Assembly (NCBI RefSeq): GCF_040276065.1
Contig: NZ_JBELOI010000001.1
Span: forward strand, 603,480-667,479
DNA from: Castellaniella sp040276065
GTDB taxonomy: Bacteria > Pseudomonadota > Gammaproteobacteria > Burkholderiales > Burkholderiaceae_B
Reading direction: 5' to 3'
DNA length: 64,000 bases
Under the pieces are notes generated by a model. It saw only the letters and a program-made list of their open reading frames with translations, was not told where the DNA came from and did no database searches. This document shows positions 34,462 to 43,876 of this stretch, piece after piece. Each line of letters begins with the position of its first letter. The stretch's first letter is position 1. A program made the translations under genes and the position numbers.

Positions 34462-36174
34462 ATGGGTTTCGGACAAGGTCTCAGCGGCTTGAACGCCGCG
34501 GCGCAAAATCTGGACGTCATCGGCAACAACATCGCGAACTCGGCCACCGCGGGCTTCAAGGCCGGCAGCGCGTCGTTTGCCGACGTGTTCGCCAACTCGC
34601 GCGTCGGTCTGGGTGTGCAGCTCGCATCGGTCAACCAGCGCTTCACCACCGGGACGGTGACCTCCACCGGCAATCAGTTCGACATGGCGATCGACGGCGC
34701 GCGAGGTTTCTTTGTCGTGCAAAACCCCAACGGTGAACAGTTCTACACCCGCAACGGCGAGTTTTTCGCCGACAAGGAAAACCGCATCGTCAACGTCCAG
34801 GGGCAGCAGCTCATGGGCTATGCGGCAGGCACCTCCAACCTGATCGGCATGACCGTGCCGGTGGGCAACCTCGCGCCTGAGGCCACCGGCAGCATCGCCA
34901 ACAAGGTCAACCTCGACGCCAACGATGCCGTGGTGCCCAATGCGTCCAATCCCGAAACCGTCGGTAGGATCGATCTGACCCGCGACGGGATGACGACGGC
35001 CTATCACTATCGCATCACCGGCGGCGTCTATTCCTGGGTCGACAGCACGGGCACGACGGCGGGCCCGATTCCCCCCGCAGGGACATACATGACCGACACC
35101 AGCGTGGCGGCCACCCCCGTCACGTTCACGGGCGGTGTGCCCGACGTGCCGCTGCCGGTGACGGGCGGCAACGTGGCAGGCGGCGTGGTGCCTGCCGGTG
35201 CGGTGGGTACGGTGTACCTGAACGGCGTCGCCCATTATTATCGGGATGATGGTGCCGGCGGCTACGTGTGGTACCAGGACGCGGCCGGCACGACCGTCGC
35301 CAATACCGGCGATCCCGGGTATCCGGCGAATGGCCAGTATCAGTCGGGTGCCGAGGCGAGCGCGAGCGTGTCGTTCTCGTCGCCGGGCACCCCCGTTAGC
35401 ACGCTGCCGGCGGGTACCGACAACGTGGCCTACGTCGCCCCGGTGACGGCGGTTGCCTTCGATCCCAATAACACCGATTCGTTCTCGAACTCCACGCCGA
35501 TCACGGTGTATGACTCGCTGGGCAATGAGCATCGCCTGACCCAGTACTACACCAAGCGCCCCGCCGCCGGCGGCAACAGCGTCTGGGAGGTCAACTTCCT
35601 CATCGACGGCCAGGCACCCACCAGCGGCGGCTCGACGATCCTGACTTTCGATTCGGCCGGCCGTCTGATCAGCGTGCCGTCCAGCAGCACGGTGACGCTT
35701 GCCACGCCGGGGGGCGCGGCCTCGCCGGCCGGTCCGCTGAGCATCAACGTCGATTTCGCCGGCTCGACGCAGTTCGGCGGCAGCCATACCCAGAATTTCA
35801 TCGCCGATGGCTCATTCACCGGTGAATACGCCAGCACCTCGGTCAGCGAGAATGGCGAGGTCGTGGCCAACTACACCAATGGCAAAAAGCTGGTGATCGG
35901 CACGCTGGCGCTGGCCGACTTCTACAACCTGCAAGGTTTGCGGTCGGTGGGCGGGGTCGCCTGGGCCGAGACCGCCACCTCCGGCCAGCCCATCATGGGG
36001 CGCCCGGGCAGCAACGGCCTGGCCACCATCAAAGGGCAGGCCATCGAGGAATCCAATGTGGATCTCAGCCAGGAACTGGTCAATATGATCATCGCCCAGC
36101 GCACCTACCAGGCCAACGCGCAGACGATCAAGACACAAGATCAGATCCAGCAGACGCTGATCACCATGCGCTAG
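34462..36174 (+). CDS. flgE: FlgE, hook protein
   Basis: A 570-residue hook subunit. The N-terminal axial helix (GQGLSGLNAAAQNLDVIGNN) and C-terminal helix (ELVNMIIAQRTYQANAQTIK) are conserved. The surface-exposed middle, about 150-430, is rich in glycine, threonine, valine and proline and enlarges the protein beyond the ~400 residues of Salmonella FlgE. That difference is common in this order. It is 71 bp after flgD. Confidence 0.94.
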   Translation: MGFGQGLSGLNAAAQNLDVIGNNIANSATAGFKAGSASFADVFANSRVGLGVQLASVNQRFTTGTVTSTGNQFDMAIDGARGFFVVQNPNGEQFYTRNGEFFADKENRIVNVQGQQLMGYAAGTSNLIGMTVPVGNLAPEATGSIANKVNLDANDAVVPNASNPETVGRIDLTRDGMTTAYHYRITGGVYSWVDSTGTTAGPIPPAGTYMTDTSVAATPVTFTGGVPDVPLPVTGGNVAGGVVPAGAVGTVYLNGVAHYYRDDGAGGYVWYQDAAGTTVANTGDPGYPANGQYQSGAEASASVSFSSPGTPVSTLPAGTDNVAYVAPVTAVAFDPNNTDSFSNSTPITVYDSLGNEHRLTQYYTKRPAAGGNSVWEVNFLIDGQAPTSGGSTILTFDSAGRLISVPSSSTVTLATPGGAASPAGPLSINVDFAGSTQFGGSHTQNFIADGSFTGEYASTSVSENGEVVANYTNGKKLVIGTLALADFYNLQGLRSVGGVAWAETATSGQPIMGRPGSNGLATIKGQAIEESNVDLSQELVNMIIAQRTYQANAQTIKTQDQIQQTLITMR

Positions 36175-36187
36175 GCGGTCGCGGACC

Positions 36188-36937
36188 ATGGATCGCATCC
36201 TCTACACCGCGGCCAACGGCGCAGCCCGCATCCTCGAGCAACAATCGGTCATTTCCAACAATATGGCCAATGTCTCGACGACAGGGTTTCGCGAGCAGCT
36301 CGCGATCTACCGTTCGGTCCCGGTGGTGCCGCAGGCCGGCGAGCTGCCCACGCGCGTCGCCACCGTGGCCTCGACGCCCGGCAGTCATTTCCGCCAGGGC
36401 ACCCTGGCCGAGACCGGCCACGCGCTGGATGCGGCCATCGCCGGCGAGGGCTGGTTCGCGGTGCGCACGCCCCAGGGCGAGGCCTATACCCGGGCCGGCG
36501 AGTTCGCCGTCAATGCGCAAAACCAGCTCGTCACCCAGTCCGGCCTGCCGGTGCTGTCGGTCGATGGGCAGGCCATCGAGGTGCCCGAGCGCGGCAGCAT
36601 CACCTTCGCCACCGATGGGCAGATCAGCGCCCTGGGCGCGGGCGACAACCCGCGCGACATCCAGTTGATCGCTCAATTGAAGCTCGTCAATCCGCCCGCG
36701 GACCAGTTGCAGCGGGGCGGGGACGGCCTGTTTCGCCTGGCTCAAGGGCAGGCGGCCCCAGCCGATCCCGGGGTGAAGATCACCCCCGGCTTCGTCGAAC
36801 AGAGCAATGTCAATCCGGCCCTCGCCATGGTGGCCATGATCGCCAACGCACGCCAGTTCGAGATGCAGATGAAGGTTATCCAGAGCGCCAACACCGACGA
36901 AGAACGCGGCAATTCAATACTCTCGGCGGCGGGCTGA
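36188..36937 (+). CDS. flgF: FlgF, proximal rod protein
   Basis: A 249-residue rod subunit of the FlgE/F/G family. The N-terminal segment has QQSVISNNMANVSTTGFREQL, and the C-terminal helix has NPALAMVAMIANARQFEMQM. It follows flgE after 13 bp and precedes flgG by 30 bp. Standard length. Confidence 0.95.
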   Translation: MDRILYTAANGAARILEQQSVISNNMANVSTTGFREQLAIYRSVPVVPQAGELPTRVATVASTPGSHFRQGTLAETGHALDAAIAGEGWFAVRTPQGEAYTRAGEFAVNAQNQLVTQSGLPVLSVDGQAIEVPERGSITFATDGQISALGAGDNPRDIQLIAQLKLVNPPADQLQRGGDGLFRLAQGQAAPADPGVKITPGFVEQSNVNPALAMVAMIANARQFEMQMKVIQSANTDEERGNSILSAAG

Positions 36938-36967
36938 TCCCGCTGCCCTTCGACAGGCAAGACCATC

Positions 36968-37753
36968 ATGATTCGTTCACTGTGGATCGCCAAGACCGGT
37001 CTGGAAACCCAGCAGACCAGCATGGACGTGATTTCCAACAATCTGGCCAACGTCAACACCACGGGCTTCAAGCGCAGCCGCGCCGTGTTCGAGGACCTGA
37101 TGTACCAGACTCTGCGCCAGCCCGGCGCCCAGGTCGGGGCGGCCAATCAGTTGCCCTCCGGCCTGCAGATCGGCACGGGTGCGCGCACCGTGGCCACCGA
37201 GCGCATCCATACGCAGGGCAATCTCCAGGAAACCGGCAACAGCCTGGATGTCGCCATCCAGGGCAGCGGCTTCCTGCAGGTCGAGCTGCCCGACGGGACG
37301 TTCGCCTATACCCGCGATGGCAGCCTGCAGGTCGATCAGAACGGCATGCTGGTGACCGCCGGGGGCTATCCCGTGCAGCCCGGCATCAACATCCCGGACA
37401 ATGCCTTGACGGTCTCCATCGCGCGCGACGGCACGGTGTCGGTCACCCAGCCGGGTGCGACCGGTACGAACGTGCAGGTGGGCCAATTGCAATTGGCCAC
37501 CTTCATCAACAACACCGGCCTGCAAAGCCAGGGCGAAAATCTTTACCTCGAGACCGACGCCTCGGGCCCGGCGAACCTGCTGCAGCCCGGCCTGGACGGG
37601 GCCGGCGTGCTGTTGCAGAACTTCGTCGAGACGTCGAACGTGAACGTGGCCGAGGAACTGGTCAAGATGATCACCACCCAGCGCGCCTTCGAAATGAACA
37701 GCAAGGCGGTGCAGACGTCCGACCAGATGCTGGCGCGCCTGACGCAGTTGTAA
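36968..37753 (+). CDS. flgG: FlgG, distal rod protein
   Basis: A 261-residue distal rod subunit. Its N-terminal motif is DVISNNLANVNTTGFKRSRAV and its C-terminal motif VNVAEELVKMITTQRAFEMN. Length matches the very constant 260-262 residues of FlgG. flgH follows after five bases. Confidence 0.96.
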   Translation: MIRSLWIAKTGLETQQTSMDVISNNLANVNTTGFKRSRAVFEDLMYQTLRQPGAQVGAANQLPSGLQIGTGARTVATERIHTQGNLQETGNSLDVAIQGSGFLQVELPDGTFAYTRDGSLQVDQNGMLVTAGGYPVQPGINIPDNALTVSIARDGTVSVTQPGATGTNVQVGQLQLATFINNTGLQSQGENLYLETDASGPANLLQPGLDGAGVLLQNFVETSNVNVAEELVKMITTQRAFEMNSKAVQTSDQMLARLTQL

Positions 37754-37758
37754 GCGGG

Positions 37759-38457
37759 ATGCCGATGAAGGGATTGCGTCGTGGGGTGGGGGCGTGGGTG
37801 GCCGTGTGGGCCCTCGCCCTGTCCGGTTGTGCGCTGGTGCCGCCCGAGCCCGTTGTCACCGGCCCGCTCACGGCGCCGCCCCCGCCGCCCATCCCGCCCG
37901 CGGCCCAGGCCAACGGCTCGATCTATCAGCCCACGGCCTATGGCAACTATCCCCTGTTCGAGGATCGGCGGCCGCGCAACGTGGGTGATATTGTCACCGT
38001 GATGATCCAGGAAAAGACCAATGCCGCCAAGAGCGTGGATACCAGCACCAATCGCAAAGGCAGCGCCTCCATGGATATTGCCCTGGCCCCCGCGATCCTG
38101 CCCACCGACCTCGGCCCCAAGCAGAATTTCGAGGTGGGCAGCGGCAACCAGTCCCAGGGCAAGGGCTCCAGCAGCGCCACCAATGTATTTTCCGGGACCT
38201 TGACCACCACCGTCATCGGCGTGCTGCCCAACGGCAACCTGCAAATCGCCGGCGAAAAACAGATTGCCATCAACCGCGGCAGCGAGTACGTGCGTTTTTC
38301 GGGTGTCGTCGATCCGCGCTCGATCACCGGCAGCAATACCGTGTCTTCCACCCAAGTGGCCGATGCGCGCATCGAATATCGCAGCAAGGGCGTGATGGAC
38401 GAGGTCCAGACCATGGGCTGGTTGCAGCGCTTCTTCCTCAACATTGCCCCGTTCTGA
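37759..38457 (+). CDS. flgH: FlgH, L-ring lipoprotein
   Basis: A 232-residue outer-membrane lipoprotein forming the L ring. The lipobox LSGC puts the lipidated cysteine near residue 24, confirming the N-terminus. An ATG six bases later is an alternative. The conserved core includes RNVGDIVTVMIQEKTNA. A proline-rich stretch follows the lipid anchor. It lies between flgG and flgI. Confidence 0.95.
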   Translation: MPMKGLRRGVGAWVAVWALALSGCALVPPEPVVTGPLTAPPPPPIPPAAQANGSIYQPTAYGNYPLFEDRRPRNVGDIVTVMIQEKTNAAKSVDTSTNRKGSASMDIALAPAILPTDLGPKQNFEVGSGNQSQGKGSSSATNVFSGTLTTTVIGVLPNGNLQIAGEKQIAINRGSEYVRFSGVVDPRSITGSNTVSSTQVADARIEYRSKGVMDEVQTMGWLQRFFLNIAPF

Positions 38458-38461
38458 CGCC

Positions 38462-39607
38462 ATGGCCGAGTTCACGACCTTTCTCGACGCTTCGGCACGC
38501 CGCATCGCGCGCGGTTTCGCCACCCTGTGCCTGGGCGCGCTGCTGGCTTCGGGCGCCGCGTGGGCTGACCGCGTCAAGGATCTGGCGTCCTTTCAGGGCG
38601 TGCGCGAAAACCAGCTCATCGGCTACGGCTTGGTGGTCGGCCTGGACGGCAGCGGCGACCAGGTGCGCCAGACGCCTTTCACCCAGCAGAGTCTGACCAA
38701 TATGCTCTCGCAGCTCGGGGTGACCGTGCCTCAAGGCACCAATATGCAGGTCAAGAACGTCGCCGCGGTCATCGTCACGACGCGCATGCCTGCGTTCACC
38801 CAGCCGGGCCAGACTCTGGATGTCGTGGTGTCCTCCATGGGCAATGCCAAGAGCCTGCGCGGCGGCACCCTGCTCATGACACCGCTCAAGGGGGCCAACG
38901 GTCAGGTCTACGCCCTGGCGCAGGGCAACCTGCTGGTGGGCGGGGCGGGCGTCTCGCAAGGCGGCGCCAGCGTGCAGGTCAATCAACTCAATGGCGGCAT
39001 CATCCCCGACGGCGCCATCGTCGAGCGCGGCGTGCCCACCACCTACGCTCAAGACGGCAGGGTCCGCCTCGAGCTCAATTCCAGCGATTTCGGCATCGCC
39101 CAAAGCGTGGTCGCCGCCTTGAACCGCAAGTTCGGGGGCCAGACGGCCCAGGCCTTGAACGCGCGCACCATCGAGCTGATCGCTCCCGTCGATCCGCAGC
39201 GTCAGACTGCGTTCCTGTCCCAGGTGGAAAATCTGCAGGTGGCCTTGCCGCCGGCACGCGCGCGCGTGGTCATCAATGCGCGCACGGGCTCGGTCGTCAT
39301 GAATCGCACGGTGACCATCGAGGAGGCCGCTATCGCCTATGGCAACCTGTCGATCGTGATCAGTCCGCAGCAGCAGGTCAGCCAGCCGACCACGCCGTTT
39401 GGCGGCGGCGAGACCGTGGTCACCGAGAACACGCAGATCGAGATGCGCAGTGAGGCGGGGACGGTTCAGCGTGTCACCACCAGCGCCAATCTGGCCGATG
39501 TGGTGCGCGCGCTTAACGCCCTGGGTGCGACACCGCAGGACCTGCTGTCCATCTTGCAGAATCTCAAGAGCGCCGGCGCCCTGCGCGCCGACCTCGAGGT
39601 CATTTGA
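38462..39607 (+). CDS. flgI: FlgI, P-ring protein
   Basis: A 381-residue periplasmic P-ring subunit. A signal peptide (hydrophobic GFATLCLGALLASGAAWA, cut near residue 32) supports the ATG at 38462; a TTG 18 bases upstream overlaps flgH and is not used. The core RVKDLASFQGVRENQLIGYG, the FlgI signature, follows at once. No clear Shine-Dalgarno precedes the gene, suggesting coupling with flgH, whose stop is four bases away. Confidence 0.95.
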   Translation: MAEFTTFLDASARRIARGFATLCLGALLASGAAWADRVKDLASFQGVRENQLIGYGLVVGLDGSGDQVRQTPFTQQSLTNMLSQLGVTVPQGTNMQVKNVAAVIVTTRMPAFTQPGQTLDVVVSSMGNAKSLRGGTLLMTPLKGANGQVYALAQGNLLVGGAGVSQGGASVQVNQLNGGIIPDGAIVERGVPTTYAQDGRVRLELNSSDFGIAQSVVAALNRKFGGQTAQALNARTIELIAPVDPQRQTAFLSQVENLQVALPPARARVVINARTGSVVMNRTVTIEEAAIAYGNLSIVISPQQQVSQPTTPFGGGETVVTENTQIEMRSEAGTVQRVTTSANLADVVRALNALGATPQDLLSILQNLKSAGALRADLEVI

Positions 39608-39615
39608 GGGCGGCC

Positions 39616-40587
39616 ATGGGATTCGTCACTCATACCCCGCGCCCCGGCGACGCCGCCCAGCCCTCGGCCCTGGACTTCAGCGGCTTGAACCGCCTTCGGC
39701 GGGGAGTGGCCGCAGGCGCCGAGGCACCGGCCGGACAGCAGGAGGCCGTGGCTCGCCAATTCGAGGCCATGTTCATCCAGATGCTGCTCAAGCAGGCGCG
39801 CCAGACCTCTGAAATGACCCCCGGCCTGCTGGATTCCCCCGGCGTGCGCATGGCGCAAAGCCTGGGCGACGAGCAGGCCGCCCTGGGCATGGCCGATCCC
39901 GGCCTGGGCCTGGCGCAGGCGCTGCTGACGCAGATGCGCGGAGGGGCCGAGGCCGGCCGGCTGGAGCCCTCGTCCCGCGCGCCCGAGGCCGCGGCCTCGC
40001 GCCTGCCGGGCCTGCGTTCGCGCATCGGCGAGGGCCGTCGCGAGGTGGCCGATTCCATTACGGCCCTGATCGACTTGCTCAGCCGCGGCCACGTCGGGGA
40101 AAAAGTGTCCGGCGCCATCCGCGGCGCTCCGGGCCACATCCGCGAATTCGTCGACAAGATGGCCGCCGCGGCCGATTACGCCGCCGCCCAGAGCGGGGTG
40201 CCCGCGAAACTCATCCTCAGCCAGGCCGCCCTGGAGTCCGGATGGGGCCAGCGCGAAATTGCGCGCCCCGATGGCTCCAGCAGCCACAACCTGTTCGGCA
40301 TCAAGGCGACGGGTGGCTGGAAGGGCGACGTGGTGTACGCGACGACCACCGAATATGAGGACGGTGTGGCCCGCAAGGTCAGCGAACCCTTCCGGGCCTA
40401 TGGCTCCTATGCCGAATCCTTTGCCGATTATGCCCGGCTGATCGGGGGCAGCGCGCGCTACAGCGAGGTGCTGAGCGCGCCCTCGGCCGAGGAGGCGGCG
40501 CGGCGGGTCCAGGCGGCGGGCTACGCCACCGACCCCTCGTATGCCGACAAGCTGATCTCGATCATGGGGTATTTCAACGCGCGCTAG
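39616..40587 (+). CDS. flgJ: FlgJ, rod scaffold with muramidase domain
   Basis: A 323-residue two-domain protein. The N-terminal rod-binding domain (about 30-100) contains VARQFEAMFIQMLLKQARQ. The C-terminal glucosaminidase-type peptidoglycan hydrolase (about 170-320) contains KLILSQAALESGWG and HNLFGIKA. It opens the cell wall for rod growth. The ATG at 39616 has GAGGG five bases upstream; a TTG 12 bases earlier overlaps the flgI stop. Confidence 0.95.
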   Translation: MGFVTHTPRPGDAAQPSALDFSGLNRLRRGVAAGAEAPAGQQEAVARQFEAMFIQMLLKQARQTSEMTPGLLDSPGVRMAQSLGDEQAALGMADPGLGLAQALLTQMRGGAEAGRLEPSSRAPEAAASRLPGLRSRIGEGRREVADSITALIDLLSRGHVGEKVSGAIRGAPGHIREFVDKMAAAADYAAAQSGVPAKLILSQAALESGWGQREIARPDGSSSHNLFGIKATGGWKGDVVYATTTEYEDGVARKVSEPFRAYGSYAESFADYARLIGGSARYSEVLSAPSAEEAARRVQAAGYATDPSYADKLISIMGYFNAR

Positions 40588-40654
40588 CGTCGCGTCTCAT
40601 TGGGGCGCGGCCCGGGTTCGGCGCGGCGGGCGAGGGGGTAGGGATGCGGCGGTC

Positions 40655-40681
40655 TAAACACCGGGCCGCGCCGGCCGTTAA
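40655..40681 (+). promoter_or_regulatory. Sigma-28 (FliA) promoter of flgKL
   Basis: TAAA (40655-40658), 15 bases, GCCGTTAA (40674-40681). This equals the sigma-28 consensus apart from one base in the -10 element. Transcription would begin about 55 bp before the flgK ATG, giving a class III flgKL unit independent of the flgB promoter. Confidence 0.85.
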
Positions 40682-40745
40682 TCGGCCCAAGGGGTCGATA
40701 GACCATGCGTGCGTCCGTGCGGCGCGCGCTACACGTGGGATTGCT

Positions 40746-42428
40746 ATGAATCTGGCGAATTTAGGAAAGGCAGGCATTCTGGTGGCGCAAAGCCGTCTCC
40801 AGACCGCTGGCCACAACATCAACAACAGCGCGACCGAGGGCTACAACCGCCAACGCGTCATGGTCCAGTCCGCGGGCGCCGGGCAGACGGCGGCCGGCTG
40901 GGTGGGTCGGGGCGTGCAGGCCGTCAGCGTGCAGCGCGCCTATGACAGCTTCCTGTATTCCCAACTCGCCGAGTCCCGCACCAGGGGTGCGGCACTCGCC
41001 ACTTATGGCGATCAGATCAGCCAGGTCAATAATCTGCTGGCCGATCGCACCGTCGGCATCACGCCGGCCATCCAGGCCTTCTTCGACGGCGTGCAGGCGG
41101 TGGCGACTGCGCCGGCCGACAGCGCGGCGCGCCAGGAGCTGCTCGGGCGGGCCAACAGCCTGGTCACCCAGATCAAGAACGCCAACGCCTTCCTGGACGA
41201 GCAGCGCTCGAATATCAACACCCAGGTCCGCACCACAGTGACTCAGGTCAACAGCATCCTGGACCGCATCCAGGACCTGAACCGCCAGATCTCGACCGCC
41301 AAGGCCGTCGCGCCCGGCCAGCCGCCCAACGACCTGTTCGACCAGCGCGACCAACTCGTGGCCGAGCTGAGCCAAATCGTCGATGTCCAGATTTTCGAGC
41401 AGGACGATCGGGTCAACATCACGGTGGCCAACGGCCAGGTCCTGTTGGGCGGCGATTCGGTGTTTCATCTGGATGTGCGGCCGTCCGCCTCCGATCCTTC
41501 GCGCCTTGCCGTCAACTATTCCATTCCGAACGGCGTGGGCGGCAGCACTGCCGTCGAACTGAGCGATAGCCTGATCACAGGCGGCACGCTCGGTGGGCTG
41601 CTGAGCTTCCGGCGCGAGGCCCTCGACACCGTCCAGAACGACCTTGGCCGGCTGGCGGTGGGCCTGGCGATGGCCGTCAACGAGATTCACGGACGGGGCT
41701 ACGATCTGACGGGGGCGCAGGGCGGCGATTTCTTCGCGCTCGCCGCTCCCAAGGTGATCCGCGGCGAGGGCAATGCCGTGGACATGGATCCCGCCGTCCG
41801 CTTCGTGAATCCCGACCAATTGACGGCGCAGGACTATCGGGTGTCGTATGACGGCGCGAGCTACGTCGTGACCCGGGTGTCGGACGGCGCCGTGCTTGCG
41901 GTGGGGAACGGGATTTTGTCCTTTGACGGCCTTGAGGTGGATGTCTCGGGTATGGCGGGGGCTGCGCCCGGCGACGGTTGGCTGATCCAGCCCACGCGGG
42001 ATGCGGCCGCCAGCCTGGCGGTCGCGCTCGATGACCCGGCGCGGATCGCGGCGGCCGGCGGGGTGGATCACGACGGCGTGCCCGCGACGCCGAACGTGGG
42101 CGCCGGCTCGGCCAATGGCGATATCGCCCTCGAATGGGCGGCGTTGCAGACCCGCAAGGTCCTGGGCAACGGGGCCATGAGCCTGAACGAGGCCTATGCC
42201 CAGATCGTGAACAAGGTCGGCGTGCTGACCCAGCAGAATTCCACGGCGCAAAAGGCGCAGGAGACGCTGATCCAGCAGAATTACTCCGCCCAGCAGGCGC
42301 TCTCGGGCGTGAACCTGAACGAGGAATACATGAACCTGAACCAATACCAGGAACAATTCCGCGCGGCCTCGCGCTTGATCGACGTCAGCTCGACGCTGTT
42401 CGACACGCTCCTGAGCCTGCGCAGCTAG
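40746..42428 (+). CDS. flgK: FlgK, hook-filament junction protein 1
   Basis: A 560-residue axial protein. The N-terminal GKAGILVAQSRLQTAGHNINN and the C-terminal SGVNLNEEYMNLNQYQEQFRAASRLI signatures frame a large variable middle. The ATG at 40746 is chosen by homology; upstream frame is non-coding promoter region. It is exported with FlgN and forms the first junction ring. It has its own sigma-28 promoter. Confidence 0.95.
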   Translation: MNLANLGKAGILVAQSRLQTAGHNINNSATEGYNRQRVMVQSAGAGQTAAGWVGRGVQAVSVQRAYDSFLYSQLAESRTRGAALATYGDQISQVNNLLADRTVGITPAIQAFFDGVQAVATAPADSAARQELLGRANSLVTQIKNANAFLDEQRSNINTQVRTTVTQVNSILDRIQDLNRQISTAKAVAPGQPPNDLFDQRDQLVAELSQIVDVQIFEQDDRVNITVANGQVLLGGDSVFHLDVRPSASDPSRLAVNYSIPNGVGGSTAVELSDSLITGGTLGGLLSFRREALDTVQNDLGRLAVGLAMAVNEIHGRGYDLTGAQGGDFFALAAPKVIRGEGNAVDMDPAVRFVNPDQLTAQDYRVSYDGASYVVTRVSDGAVLAVGNGILSFDGLEVDVSGMAGAAPGDGWLIQPTRDAAASLAVALDDPARIAAAGGVDHDGVPATPNVGAGSANGDIALEWAALQTRKVLGNGAMSLNEAYAQIVNKVGVLTQQNSTAQKAQETLIQQNYSAQQALSGVNLNEEYMNLNQYQEQFRAASRLIDVSSTLFDTLLSLRS

Positions 42429-42459
42429 GCGCCGGCAACACGACTCGAGGATTAAGGGC

Positions 42460-43740
42460 ATGCGCATCAGCACCAACCTATTATTCAACACCGGCCTCAA
42501 GACCATCGGCACCCAGCAGGCCGACTTGATGCACTTGTACCAGCAGATCGGCTCGGGACAGCGCATGGTGACGCCGGCCGATGATCCGCTGGCGGCCACG
42601 CAGTCGATCAACATCGCCCAGTCGCAATCCCTGAACCAGCGTTTCGCGGAAAACCGCGCCGTGGCCTTGCGCAACCTGGGCACCGAGGAGGACGCGCTGG
42701 GCTCGCTGACCCTGTTGCTGCAGGACGTGCGTACGCGCGTCGTCGAGGCGGGCGGCGGCGCCTTGTCCGATGCCGACCGCGGCACTCTGGCGACGGCCTT
42801 GCGCGGCGCGCGCGACGCCATGCTCGCCATCGCCAACACCACCGACGGCAATGGGCAATATGTGTTCTCGGGATCCCAGGGGCTGACGCGGGCCTATGCC
42901 GAGGACGGCACCTATCTGGGCGACACCCTGCAGCGGCAGATCCAGGCCGACCAGACCCGACGGATCGCGGGGGGCGACGTCGGCAGCGATGTATTCGAAC
43001 GTGCCCAGCCCGGCACGCTGGCCTATTCCACCCGGCAATTGGCCGCGGGCGGCGATGGCACTGCGATACTCGGCGCGCCCACGGTCGTCGACCATACGCT
43101 GGGCAATGCCGATTCGCGCCTGGAATTCAAGATCACCTTCACCAGCGCGACGACCTACGACATCGTGGTGACCGACCATTCGCCTGCGACGGGGCCGGTG
43201 ACGGAAACGTTCACAGACCAACCCTTCACGCCCGGCGCCACCGTGCTTGACCTGCCTCGCGGCGATGGCAATAGCCCGGCGGCGCCGACATCCAGCGGCA
43301 CCCAGGTCCAGATCTCGGGCGTACCCGCGGCGGGTGACGTTTTTACCGTCACCCCCATGCGGCACGACCAGGCCTTCAATCTCTTCGACACCCTGGACAA
43401 GCTGGTCGCCGCCCTCGAAGCCCCTACGGCGGGCGATGCCAGCGTCCAGGCCGGCCTGGGCAATATGCTCAACACCGCCATGCAGCAATTGTCCTCGGGC
43501 TACGACAACGTCCTCACGGTACGCTCCTCGATCGGCGCGCGCATGAACGAGCTGGAGGCCATGAACGATGTCGGCGAGCAGCGTAAGCTGGGCTACGCCA
43601 AGGATTTGCAGCGCCTCGAGGACTTGGACTATTACGACGCCACGATGAAGCTCAATCTGCGCAAGATGGCGCTCGAGGGGGCGTCGCTCGCGTTCCAGAC
43701 TATCCAGGGACTGAGCCTGTTCAATATCGGGGGCAAGTGA
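42460..43740 (+). CDS. flgL: FlgL, hook-filament junction protein 3
   Basis: A 426-residue flagellin-related junction protein. Its N-terminal motif is QIGSGQRMVTPADDPLAATQS and its C-terminal helix is RRVL-like LNLRKMALEGASLAFQTIQGLSLFN. Its central domain is longer than that of Salmonella FlgL (317 residues). It follows flgK after 31 bp and ends the flg run. Confidence 0.94.
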   Translation: MRISTNLLFNTGLKTIGTQQADLMHLYQQIGSGQRMVTPADDPLAATQSINIAQSQSLNQRFAENRAVALRNLGTEEDALGSLTLLLQDVRTRVVEAGGGALSDADRGTLATALRGARDAMLAIANTTDGNGQYVFSGSQGLTRAYAEDGTYLGDTLQRQIQADQTRRIAGGDVGSDVFERAQPGTLAYSTRQLAAGGDGTAILGAPTVVDHTLGNADSRLEFKITFTSATTYDIVVTDHSPATGPVTETFTDQPFTPGATVLDLPRGDGNSPAAPTSSGTQVQISGVPAAGDVFTVTPMRHDQAFNLFDTLDKLVAALEAPTAGDASVQAGLGNMLNTAMQQLSSGYDNVLTVRSSIGARMNELEAMNDVGEQRKLGYAKDLQRLEDLDYYDATMKLNLRKMALEGASLAFQTIQGLSLFNIGGK

Positions 43741-43876
43741 TCCGGCCGACAGGCGGTTCCCCGTGGCGGCTCCACGTCATTCGATCGCTGCCGGGACCCT
43801 GCGTCATCAGTGGGCGAGCCTATTCTGCCCAACGGCGCGCGCGGCGCGTCGAGCCGATCATCGTTTGCGAGAAAGC

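Noticed and set aside
36982..37758. Long plus-strand frame upstream of flgH
   Set aside because: It is out-of-frame shadow of flgG. The FlgH lipoprotein signal fixes the start at 37759.
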